NCBI GenBank assembly: GCA_944358655.1
Contig: CALVRO010000004.1
Location: 28,327-92,326, forward strand
Length of the DNA stretch: 64,000 bases
Direction: 5' to 3'
Source: an uncultured Clostridia bacterium
GTDB taxonomy: Bacteria; Bacillota; Clostridia; Christensenellales; Borkfalkiaceae
Shown one piece after another: positions 7,714 through 16,963 of the stretch (the first letter of the stretch is position 1; each line of letters opens with the position of its first letter). A model generated the notes under the pieces. It saw only the letters and a list, made by a program, of their open reading frames with translations, made no database searches and was not told where the DNA came from. The position numbers and the translations under genes are program-made.

Positions 7714-8259
7714 TTACTTCTTCTTGTGATAGGTGAGGCGGCGGAAGGTGCCGTCCTCCTTGTGGATGACTATTTTGGCCTCCTGATTTTCGGCCAGCTT
7801 TTTGGCGAAGTCGATGGCCTCGTACTGCGTGTTGAAAAGCTTTATGGCCTTGGCGCCGCCGGCTATCTTTACCTGCCACTTGTTCTCCGACTTGCGCTTG
7901 GAGATGTGATAGGTCTTGTTGTTGGCGGGCACGGGCTTTTTGTCCTCGCGGGCGGGGGATACGGCGCTCTGCGCCCTGCTCTCCGTGCGCACTTCGGCGG
8001 CGGGAGCTTCGTAGGAGGGCTCCTCCTCTTCGGCCTCGTCGACGGCGTCCTCGTCGTCGGCGGCTATCTCCTCGTCCTCGTCGGGCTCTTCGGCCACGGC
8101 GGGGGCCGCCTCGGCGCTCTCTTCCCGGGCGGGCGAAGCCGCCTTCTTTTTGTTGGCGACGGCTATGGCGGCGATTATGGCCACGATAACTACGACGGCA
8201 ACGACTGCGATCACTATCCACACCCAGACGGGCAGGCCTTCGGCTGCAAGCAAATTCAT
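7714..8259 (-). CDS. DUF2188 membrane-anchored protein
   Basis: 181 residues from the ATG at 8259, chosen because GAGGTG precedes it at proper spacing and a consensus promoter lies 40 bp upstream. The longer frame would run through that promoter. One transmembrane helix (about 10-34) is followed by a long acidic Ala/Glu linker and a C-terminal DUF2188 domain (TYHISKRKSENKWQVK...TQYEAIDFAKKLA...IHKEDGTFR). DUF2188 is a small domain of unknown function seen on stress- or phage-related proteins. Monocistronic. Confidence 0.85.
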   Translation of the reverse strand: MNLLAAEGLPVWVWIVIAVVAVVVIVAIIAAIAVANKKKAASPAREESAEAAPAVAEEPDEDEEIAADDEDAVDEAEEEEPSYEAPAAEVRTESRAQSAVSPAREDKKPVPANNKTYHISKRKSENKWQVKIAGGAKAIKLFNTQYEAIDFAKKLAENQEAKIVIHKEDGTFRRLTYHKKK

Positions 8260-8298
8260 ATTACACCTCGGATATGTTACGATTATTTTTATACTATA

Positions 8299-8327
8299 AT
8301 TATAATTGCAAATATGCGCGTTGTCAA
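8299..8327 (-). promoter_or_regulatory. Perfect-consensus sigma-A promoter of the DUF2188 gene
   Basis: -35 TTGACA (8327-8322), 17-bp spacer, -10 TATAAT (8304-8299), all consensus. The predicted leader is about 33 nt. Confidence 0.92.
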
Positions 8328-8367
8328 GGGAATTTTTGATTTTGAGCGCGAAAGAGGGGCCGAAAGA

Positions 8368-8402
8368 GGGGCCGCCGCGCCGTTTTGCGGCGCGGCGGCC
8401 CC
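8368..8402 (-). terminator. Terminator of dgt
   Basis: Perfect 15-bp GC hairpin with a CAAAA loop on the transcript, just past the stop codon. The downstream T tract is interrupted (TCTTT), so it is weaker than the others. Confidence 0.65.
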
Positions 8403-8413
8403 TAAAAAACGCC

Positions 8414-9640
8414 TCAGTATGCCAATAGCTCGGCATGCACCTTTACGGCGAACTTGTCGGTCATGCACGACAGAAAGTCGACGACGGCCGAGGCGTACAT
8501 GCTCTTATCGGCGAGGTCGCCGTATATCTTTGCGTTTTTGCAGCGCGCGGCGAGCTCTTCAAACTGCGCGGGCAGCGCCGAGGGGTGCGAGCGCTTGGCC
8601 AGCCACTCGGCAAAGGACGAGCACAGCAGCGGCCTCTCCTTTGCCGCCTTAACTACGTTATCCACGGCATATCCGGGGGTGTACAGCGCCATTAAGTAGT
8701 TGAACAGGCTGCCGAGCACGAGGCGGGCGTAGTCCTGATAGGCGTTGAAGCGGGGGCTGGAATAGATATTTTTATAGTTGAAGGCCTTGACGGCGTTGAG
8801 CTTTTTTAAAGCCTCCTCCGACAGGCACACTCCCCTCTCGGGCGAGCTGTTGGCGCAGATATCCGAGATGAGGTCGTGGATGATGACCGTGGTGTTGAGC
8901 GCGCCCGAAGGCCTCGTCATGTCCTCCAGCTCCTCTATCTGCCCGCGGGTCAGAAAGCCGAGCGCGAGCGCGTCCTCGATATCCCTGCCGATATAGGCTA
9001 TTTTATCGGAGATCTTTACCACGCACCCCTCCCATGTGGCGGGCGCATACTTGCCCGGGCGGTCGAAGAGGGCGAGGTCGATGAGCTCCTCCCTCGGCCG
9101 AAGGCCGTTTTCGTCCACCTCGCCGCAGTGCGACACAATGCCGTCGCGCACGGCGTAGGTGAGGTTGAGGTTGCAGAAGTTGCGGTTGTTGTCCTCGAGC
9201 AGCTCGAGCTCGTCGACGAGGCGCAGGCCGTTGCGCTCGTGCCAGAATTTTTGGCCGCCGACCGAGCGCGAGAGGTCGGAGAGCACGCTCTCGCCGAAGT
9301 GTCCGAAGGGCGCATGGCCGAGGTCGTGGCCGAAGGATATGGCGCGGGTCAGCTCATCGTTGAGCCCCATGAACTTGGCGATGGTGTTGGCCACCGACTC
9401 GACGTGGGCAACGTGCTCGAGGCGGGTGCAGACGTGGTCGTTGTCGACGTTGTAGAACACCTGCGTCTTGTGCTTGAGCCGCCTGAAGGCCGTGCTGTGC
9501 AGTATGCGCGTGTAGTCGCGCGCAAAGGGCGAGCGTATCTCGTCCGTGCGCGAGTATAGGTGAGCGGGACGGACGGTGAGTTCCTCCCACCGCGCGTTTT
9601 GCGGCAGGGCGGCCACCTTTGAAAATTGCAGGGCTTTCAT
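8414..9640 (-). CDS. dgt: dGTP triphosphohydrolase-like HD enzyme
   Basis: 408 residues. The conserved N-terminal segment RILHSTAFRRLKHKTQVF opens the family. The HD metal site is seen as R73-L-E-H76, then H105-D106 in FGHDLGHAPFGHFGE. Such enzymes remove triphosphate from dNTPs and help hold nucleotide pools in balance; substrate preference is unknown here. The promoter places the predicted transcription start on or next to the ATG and there is no Shine-Dalgarno, so the mRNA may be leaderless. A GTG at codon 9 is the only early alternative and also lacks a ribosome site. Confidence 0.92.
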   Translation of the reverse strand: MKALQFSKVAALPQNARWEELTVRPAHLYSRTDEIRSPFARDYTRILHSTAFRRLKHKTQVFYNVDNDHVCTRLEHVAHVESVANTIAKFMGLNDELTRAISFGHDLGHAPFGHFGESVLSDLSRSVGGQKFWHERNGLRLVDELELLEDNNRNFCNLNLTYAVRDGIVSHCGEVDENGLRPREELIDLALFDRPGKYAPATWEGCVVKISDKIAYIGRDIEDALALGFLTRGQIEELEDMTRPSGALNTTVIIHDLISDICANSSPERGVCLSEEALKKLNAVKAFNYKNIYSSPRFNAYQDYARLVLGSLFNYLMALYTPGYAVDNVVKAAKERPLLCSSFAEWLAKRSHPSALPAQFEELAARCKNAKIYGDLADKSMYASAVVDFLSCMTDKFAVKVHAELLAY

Positions 9641-9646
9641 ACCACC

Positions 9647-9675
9647 ATTATACCACGCCCCCGCCCCGTTGTAAA
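9647..9675 (-). promoter_or_regulatory. Sigma-A promoter of dgt, abutting the start codon
   Basis: -35 TTTACA (9675-9670), 17-bp spacer, -10 TATAAT (9652-9647). Only six bases separate the -10 from the dgt ATG (9640). Confidence 0.8.
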
Positions 9676-9752
9676 GGGCGGAGAGGAAATTTGCGGCGGC
9701 GCGGCGTTTTCATTCCGCAGGCAGGACATATCACGGAAAGGCCGAGGAGAGT

Positions 9753-9844
9753 CGATATGTTGCCATACGACAACCCGATATGCCCCGTTCGGGGCCCGAT
9801 ATGGCCGCGCAAGCGCGGCCTCGATATGCGGCGCTTGGCGCCGC
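9753..9844. repeat. Array of four CGATATG heptamers, each followed by a different hairpin
   Basis: CGATATG occurs at 9753, 9776, 9797 and 9822 (spacing 23, 21, 25). Each copy is followed by its own palindrome: GTTG/CAAC (9759-9774), CCCCG-TT-CGGGG (9783-9794), GGCCGCGC-AA-GCGCGGCC (9803-9820) and GCGGCGC-TTG-GCGCCGC (9828-9844). The heptamer is constant while the stems share no sequence. It lies in the ~530-bp gene-free stretch between dgt and the end of the atp operon. Function unknown. Confidence 0.85.
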
Positions 9845-9868
9845 GTTGAAGTAGGAGTTTTTAAAATA

Positions 9869-10098
9869 CCCCCTCAGTCGACAACGGAGCACTCCTCTCA
9901 GTTAGAGCATGCCATTTCGAGCGCAGCCGAGAAATCTCCCTCGGGTAAAGCCTGTCATTTCGACTAAGGCGGGGGCGCATTGCGCGTCCGCCGCACGGAG
10001 AAATCCCCCCAGAACCGCTTCAGATACGATATTTCCCTATTATAGCCTCCCCGTCGCTATGGGGAGGTGCCCGCGCGGCGAACGCGCGGGCGGAGAGG
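9869..10098 (+). repeat. Composite dispersed repeat, copy A
   Basis: Modules in order: CCCCCTCAGTCG (9869-9880); two CATTTCGA...GAGAAATC modules (about 9912-9941 and 9955-10007); CTTCAGATAC (10018 on); hairpin 1 CCTCCCC-loop-GGGGAGG (10046-10067); hairpin 2 GCCCGCGCG/CGCGCGGGC (10069-10091); GGAGAGG (10092-10098). The same order recurs at 13.5 kb (inverted) and 19.6 kb, and partly at 63.9 kb. No gene is seen in it. Confidence 0.8.
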
Positions 10099-10102
10099 GC
10101 GT

Positions 10103-10131
10103 AAAAAAGGAGGGCAAATATCGCCCTCCTT
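10103..10131 (-). terminator. Terminator of the ATP synthase operon
   Basis: AAGGAGGGC / GCCCTCCTT perfect 9-bp stem (10107-10131), followed on the minus strand by six T (A run 10103-10108). Confidence 0.9.
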
Positions 10132-10173
10132 CAACGCGCTACGCGCGCATAAATATCCTTTAAAAGCTCGCCG

Positions 10174-10587
10174 CTATCTGCCCGCGCCCTTGCGGCGCAC
10201 CTTTAGCTTTGTTACGGCGCGCGCCAGCTGGGCCTGCATGGAGCGGTACTCCTGCCTGCTCATCTTTTGCAGCAGCGCCTCGCGCGCGGCGGCCTCCTCC
10301 TCCCTCGCCCTGTCGGCGTCTATCTCCTCGGGGCGAAGCACATAGTCGACGAGGATGAGGACGTCGTTGTCCTCCACCTTCATTATGCCGCCCGCAACGG
10401 CGACGGTGAGGTGGTCGACGCCGGGCGCCGTAAAAGTCAGTTCGCCCGGGACTATGGCCGTTATAAGATTGGCGTGGCCCGCCAGAACGCCGTATTGTCC
10501 GTCGACGGCGGGCACAATGACGCTGTAGCAGTCGCCTTCATAGAAGACCCTGTCGGCGCCGATCAGATGGAATTGAAAGGGTGCCAT
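10174..10587 (-). CDS. atpC: F1 ATP synthase subunit epsilon
   Basis: 137 residues. The N-terminal beta-sandwich (PFQFHLIGADRVFYEGDC...GQYGVLAGHANLI) matches epsilon subunits. It is followed by the two-helix C-terminal hairpin (DADRAREEEAAAREALLQK). Epsilon sits on the rotor with gamma and couples or inhibits hydrolysis. It is the last gene of the operon, 109 bp after atpD, with an operon terminator downstream. Full family length. Confidence 0.95.
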   Translation of the reverse strand: MAPFQFHLIGADRVFYEGDCYSVIVPAVDGQYGVLAGHANLITAIVPGELTFTAPGVDHLTVAVAGGIMKVEDNDVLILVDYVLRPEEIDADRAREEEAAAREALLQKMSRQEYRSMQAQLARAVTKLKVRRKGAGR

Positions 10588-10601
10588 ATGTTTTCCTCTG
10601 C

Positions 10602-10623
10602 CGCGCGGCCGAAAGGCCGCGCG
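10602..10623 (-). other. Stable hairpin between atpD and atpC
   Basis: 9-bp GC stem (CGCGCGGCC/GGCCGCGCG class) with a four-base loop, no T tract. It could be an mRNA processing or stability element separating the beta and epsilon cistrons; that is inference. Confidence 0.5.
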
Positions 10624-10696
10624 CCGAAAAGTCGGTCAAAAGGCCGTTGCCCCGCACATATCATGCGGCCAACGCCCCCAAAGGGGCTGAAGCGGA

Positions 10697-12978
<2,282 letters not shown>

Positions 12979-13137
12979 ACAAAAACTTATCGCTCAAGTC
13001 GTACTCGCCGCACGCGGCTCCGTGCGACTTGCAGCGAGGTAATTTGTCGGGCGGCGCTTAACGGCAGAAATCAATTCCGCCTACGCCGCCTCGGCGTTGA
13101 TTATTTGATTATTTTTTTGTTAACGCAAATTGGGGCC

Positions 13138-13167
13138 TTTCACCCGAAAGCGCGGTTTCGGGTGAAA
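13138..13167. other. Perfect hairpin in the atpA-atpG gap
   Basis: TTTCACCCGAAA / TTTCGGGTGAAA 12-bp stem around GCGCGG, without a T tract on the transcribed strand. The rest of 12979-13190 holds no gene I can support. Confidence 0.6.
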
Positions 13168-13190
13168 ACGTTAATTATTTATACTTTGAC

Positions 13191-13403
13191 CTCGCGCAAA
13201 ACCGTGGCTTTTGCGCGAAAGAGGAGGGATAACCGAGCATAGTTGCAAGTTGAATTTATTCGACTTGCCTTAAGTGAGGTTTATCCTTAAATAATTCTTT
13301 TCCACAGCCTCGCGCAAAACTGTAGTATTTGCGCGATAGAGGAGGGGTAACCGAGCGACGTTGCAAGTTGAATTTATTCGACTTGCTTTAAGTGAGGTTT
13401 ATC
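13191..13403. repeat. Two direct repeats of ~96 bp, period 118 bp
   Basis: Copies start at 13191 and 13309. Each holds a hairpin of CGCGCAAAA/TTTTGCGCG type (13193-13217, 13311-13335), a GAGGAGGG spacer and a second hairpin GCAAGT...ACTTGC. The first hairpin recurs in reverse orientation at the extreme right end of the window (63970-64000). Confidence 0.8.
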
Positions 13404-13439
13404 ACGACGAGCCGAGGCATCTCTACCTGAGTTCCGTTG

Positions 13440-13665
13440 TGTTCGGCCAATGAGATCCTTCGCTATCGCTCAGGATGACAATGGGGAATGAATAATAGAA
13501 TTATCGACCTCTCCGTCTGCACACTCTCGTGTGCAGACACCTCTCCATACGAAGGAGAGGCTATATTGCGGTAAAAGTGTATCTGAAGCGTAGCCCGGGA
13601 GATTTCTCCGTTCCGCTCGTTACACTCGCTACAGTCGAAATGACATGCTCTACCCGAGGGAAGGG
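13440..13665 (-). repeat. Composite dispersed repeat, copy C (inverted)
   Basis: Read on the minus strand it has the module order of copy A: CTCGGGTAGAG, GTCATTTCGACT, GAGAAATCTCCC, CTTCAGATAC, hairpin 1 (13541-13561) and hairpin 2 TCTGCACAC/GTGTGCAGA (13517-13538). It adjoins GAGATCCTTCGC...CAGGATGACAATG (13450-13481), which recurs at 63811. Confidence 0.8.
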
Positions 13666-13679
13666 GCTGCGCGCACCCC

Positions 13680-13760
13680 ACCCTCCCCTTGTCATGCCGA
13701 GCAGCGCGCCGAAAGGGTTGGATGCAATGTAAGCATGTGCGCGCGTTGTCGAGGCATCTC
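13680..13760. repeat. GTCATGCCGAGCAGCGCGCC dispersed repeat, copy 1
   Basis: About 80 bp from CCCTTGTCATGCCGAGCAGC to GAGGCATCTC. A second copy is at 63706-63780 with the same ends and interior differences. It ends just before the atpA stop region. Confidence 0.8.
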
Positions 13761-13778
13761 AAAGTATCAGCGACGGAA

Positions 13779-15740
13779 TCACTTCCCGCGGCGGGAGACG
13801 TAGTCCTTTGCGGCGTCGATTATGGCCGTGCGCAGCTCGGGCGTGAGCGCCTTGCCGGACTTGACCTCGGCGACTATTTCGGGGTGGGCGTCGTCGAAGA
13901 AGTCCAGAAGTCCGCCCCTGAGCGCGGGGATATCGTCGGGCGAAACGCCCGCGAGGGCATGACCCGTGGCCGCGACGAGCAGTATTACCTGCCTGTATTC
14001 GGGCAGGGGGCTGTACTGCGGCTGGCGCAGCAGCATCATAAGCGTGCGACCGTAGTCGAGCGTCTTTTGCGTGTTCTCGTCGAGGTCGGAGGAGAACTGC
14101 ATGAACACCTCCATCTCCCTGTACTGAGCGAGCGACAGCCTGACCGTGCCCGCGGCCGTCTTCATGGCCTTGGTCTGGGCGTCGCCGCCCACGCGCGAGA
14201 CGGATATGCCGACGTTTACGGCGGGGCGCTGGCCCGAATAGAACAAATCGCCCGAAAGGAAGATCTGGCCGTCGGTGATCGAAATGATATTGGTGGGGAT
14301 ATATGCCGAAATGTCGCCCGCCTGCGTTTCAACTACGGGCAGAGCCGTCATCGAGCCGCCGCCGCGCTCGTCGGAGAGGTGTGCGGCACGCTCCAAAAGG
14401 CGGGAGTGCAGATAGAACACGTCGCCGGGGTAGGCTTCGCGGCCGGGCGAGCGGCCGAGGAGCAGGCTGAGAGCCCTGTAGGCCACGGCGTGCTTGGAAA
14501 GGTCGTCGTAGATGATGAGCACGTCCCTGCCCGAATTCATGAAGTATTCGCCTATGGCGCAGCCCGAATAGGGCGCAATATACTGCAGCGAAGCCGGTTC
14601 GCCCGCCGTGGACGACACTACTATCGTGTAGTCCATCGCCCCCCTCTTTTTGAGGTTTTCAACGAGGTGAGCTACCGAGCTGGCCTTCTGGCCTATTGCA
14701 ACGTATATGCAGACGACGTTCTGGCCCTTTTGGTTCAGAATGGTGTCGATGGCGAGCGCCGTCTTGCCCGTCTGGCGGTCGCCTATTATCAGCTCGCGCT
14801 GGCCGCGGCCGATGGGGAACATGCTGTCGATGGACAATATACCCGTGCGTAAGGGGGTGTTGACGGGCTGGCGGTCGATTATGGAGGGGGCAGGATTTTC
14901 AATGGGCATGTAGGCCTGAGCCGCTATGGCTCCGCCGCCGTCGACGGGCGAGCCGAGGGCGTCCACCACCCTGCCTATCATGCCTTCGCCGACGGGCACG
15001 CCCGCCGTTTTACCCGTGCGGTAGACGGCCGACCCGGCCTCTACCTCCCTGTCGCTGCCGAAGAGCACGCAGCCCACGCCCTCGGGCGAGAGCTCCTGCA
15101 CCATGCCCTTGAGGCCGCACTCGAACACCACCGTTTCGCCGTATTCGGCCATGTCGAGCCCGCTTATCTTGGCTATGCCGTCGCCGACGGACAGCACCCT
15201 GCCCGCCTCCCTTGCGGCGGCGGACATCGACCAGCCCTCGATGGTGTTTTTAAGGCTGTCGACCGCCTCCCTCAGGAGGGTGGTGACGCCCTTGGTGCTC
15301 GAGCCTATGTCCTGCTTGAACTGCCTGATGCGGCTGACGGCCGACCAGTCGTAGACGTTGTCGCCGTACTCGAGGCGGAAGCCGCCGACTATTGCTGGAT
15401 CCTTTATCACCTCTATGCGGGGGCGGGAGCCGTATGTGCGCTGCAAAAAGTCGCCTATGCCCTTGAGCTGGCGCTCGTCGGGCGGGGTGACGCAGTAAAG
15501 TTTTGCCGAGGAGGCGTCGAGTTGGTTCTGCGCGGCCTTGAATTTGCCTATCCAGTTTTTGGCCGACCAGTCGTAGATGCTGCCGCCGTATTCGAGGCGG
15601 AAGCCGCCCACAACGGAGGGATCGTTTATTATCTCTATCTGAGGGCGCGAGCCGAAGGTGCGCTCCAGAAAGTCGCCCAAGCCCTTGAGCTGGCGCTCGT
15701 CGGGCGGGGTGACGCAGTAAAGTTTTGCCTTATCATTCAT
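13779..15740 (-). CDS. atpA: F1 ATP synthase subunit alpha fused to two tandem delta C-terminal domains
   Basis: 653 residues from the ATG at 15740 (Shine-Dalgarno AAGGG, 8-base spacing; a GTG at 15749 is less good). Residues ~5-70 and ~79-144 are two copies, offset 74 residues, of the delta/OSCP C-terminal domain (KLYCVTPPDERQLKG..., NDPSVVGGFRLEYG, YDWSA). A complete alpha subunit follows: N-terminal helix from ~151, Walker A GDRQTGKT ending at 327, arginine-finger segment SVSRVGGDAQTKAMK. The upstream 150 residues replace a separate atpH, absent between atpF and atpA. The delta N-terminal domain, which normally grips alpha, is missing. It overlaps atpF by 8 bp. The domain reading is confident; the consequences are inference. 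Confidence 0.93.
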   Translation of the reverse strand: MNDKAKLYCVTPPDERQLKGLGDFLERTFGSRPQIEIINDPSVVGGFRLEYGGSIYDWSAKNWIGKFKAAQNQLDASSAKLYCVTPPDERQLKGIGDFLQRTYGSRPRIEVIKDPAIVGGFRLEYGDNVYDWSAVSRIRQFKQDIGSSTKGVTTLLREAVDSLKNTIEGWSMSAAAREAGRVLSVGDGIAKISGLDMAEYGETVVFECGLKGMVQELSPEGVGCVLFGSDREVEAGSAVYRTGKTAGVPVGEGMIGRVVDALGSPVDGGGAIAAQAYMPIENPAPSIIDRQPVNTPLRTGILSIDSMFPIGRGQRELIIGDRQTGKTALAIDTILNQKGQNVVCIYVAIGQKASSVAHLVENLKKRGAMDYTIVVSSTAGEPASLQYIAPYSGCAIGEYFMNSGRDVLIIYDDLSKHAVAYRALSLLLGRSPGREAYPGDVFYLHSRLLERAAHLSDERGGGSMTALPVVETQAGDISAYIPTNIISITDGQIFLSGDLFYSGQRPAVNVGISVSRVGGDAQTKAMKTAAGTVRLSLAQYREMEVFMQFSSDLDENTQKTLDYGRTLMMLLRQPQYSPLPEYRQVILLVAATGHALAGVSPDDIPALRGGLLDFFDDAHPEIVAEVKSGKALTPELRTAIIDAAKDYVSRRGK

Positions 15741-16425
15741 TGCCGTCACCCTTGTCGTCGCCGTTTACCTGACTTAAGAACTGGTCGTAGACGGCGCTGT
15801 CGCTCGTCTTGCCCTGTGCCATTATGGCCGATGCGGCGGCCTCGCCGAGTATGTCGGCCACCTGTCTGCGGCCCATGCCTTGGGCGGACGAAGCCGCTCC
15901 GCCGACAACGGAGGCCTGCCTTTCGGGCGCGAGGGGCGCCTCGTCCTTGGCGAGGGCGAGATATTTGTCGTACAGGGCGCCGTCGGTGGCGGCGTTGCTT
16001 TCGGAGGCGAGCAGCTTTTCGGCCGAACGGACGACCATGACGCTTATCTCGTCGCCTGCGCCCGCTATGTAGCGTTCGCGCTCGGCCTCGGCACGCTTGC
16101 GGCCCTCCTCCACTATCCTCCTGGCCTCGGTTTGGGCCTCGGCTATCATGCGGCTCTTTTTGGCCTCGGTGGCGGCCACTGCCTGCCTTTCGCGCTCGGC
16201 CATCTCGCCGTCGAGGGCGGAGATCTTGAGCTGTCTCTCCTTTTCGAGGGCCTCGGTCTCGGCCACCTTTTGGGCGTGCTCGGCCGCGGCCTTCTTATAG
16301 CCCTCCTCGCGCTCGGTCATGAACTTCTTTACTGGTTTGAACAGCAGAAAGCTCAGTCCCGCCGCTAAAATTATGAAGTTGAACAGATGCAGCAGTATCT
16401 GCTGCCAATCGATGTTAAGGGGCAT
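15733..16425 (-). CDS. atpF: F0 ATP synthase subunit b with extended C-terminus
   Basis: 230 residues against the usual ~160-170. One N-terminal transmembrane helix (10-30) is followed by the long charged coiled coil (TEREEGYKKAAAEHAQ...) that forms the peripheral stalk. The normal end is around residue 160. A further ~70 residues follow and contain a second version of the end motif: TDGALYDKYL (147-156) and SDSAVYDQFL (208-217). The C-terminal tail of b is the part that binds delta, so this extension may match the doubled delta domains on alpha (inference). Confidence 0.92.
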   Translation of the reverse strand: MPLNIDWQQILLHLFNFIILAAGLSFLLFKPVKKFMTEREEGYKKAAAEHAQKVAETEALEKERQLKISALDGEMAERERQAVAATEAKKSRMIAEAQTEARRIVEEGRKRAEAERERYIAGAGDEISVMVVRSAEKLLASESNAATDGALYDKYLALAKDEAPLAPERQASVVGGAASSAQGMGRRQVADILGEAAASAIMAQGKTSDSAVYDQFLSQVNGDDKGDGNE

Positions 16426-16506
16426 AATAATTCCTCTGATCTGCGCGCGGGTCGCGAAGGGCTGCGCGCGCCGTTTGCCGTGCTTTGAGCAAAAGCGGGC
16501 GGGATA

Positions 16507-16884
16507 TTATACAACGAACATTATGAGTATGGCCACGATGAGCGCGTAGATGACGACCGTTTCGATAAACACGAGGCCGAGCATGAGCGTGCTCCTTATC
16601 TTGCCGTCGGCTTCGGGCTGACGGGCTATGCCGTCCATGGCCTTGGCTATCGCCATGCCCATGGCTATTGCGCCGCCGAGCGCGCCGAGACCTATGGCTA
16701 TGGCCGCGCCTACGGACGTCAGCGAGGGAGCGGCTGCGGCCGCCTCCTCTGCGGCGACTGCCGCGTCGGTGGTTTCGGCCAGCACGACGCCGCTGCCGGA
16801 CATGCACAGCATTAAGGCTGCAAGGGCCGCTACTGCAAGGGCTGCTACTGCAAACAGGATTGCGTTGCTTTTAGTGATCTTCAT
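16507..16884 (-). CDS. atpE: F0 ATP synthase subunit c with signal-like N-terminal extension
   Basis: 125 residues, about 45 longer than usual. Residues 1-50 hold a hydrophobic stretch (9-27) and an Ala/Glu-rich segment, resembling a cleavable signal peptide. The c hairpin follows, with the polar loop ARQPEA (R88-Q-P-E) and the ion-binding E108 in VFIETVVIYAL. The Gln that marks Na+-binding c-rings on helix 1 is a Met here and the following Ser is Thr, so H+ is the likelier ion. Start preceded by GGAGGAATG-type Shine-Dalgarno. Confidence 0.93.
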   Translation of the reverse strand: MKITKSNAILFAVAALAVAALAALMLCMSGSGVVLAETTDAAVAAEEAAAAAPSLTSVGAAIAIGLGALGGAIAMGMAIAKAMDGIARQPEADGKIRSTLMLGLVFIETVVIYALIVAILIMFVV

Positions 16885-16963
16885 AACATTCCTCCGAAGA
16901 TTTTTTGTATGTTTAAAACTTTAAATTTTTTTACCGTAAAAACATATATGGCGGCCTTTTGCC

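Noticed and set aside
9641-10173. Small plus-strand frames in the dgt-atpC gap as genes
   Set aside because: They run through hairpin arrays and dispersed repeats, have no ribosome sites and resemble nothing known.
16507-16884. Na+-translocating ATP synthase
   Set aside because: The helix-1 Gln needed for Na+ coordination is Met and the Ser after the key Glu is Thr; H+ is more likely.
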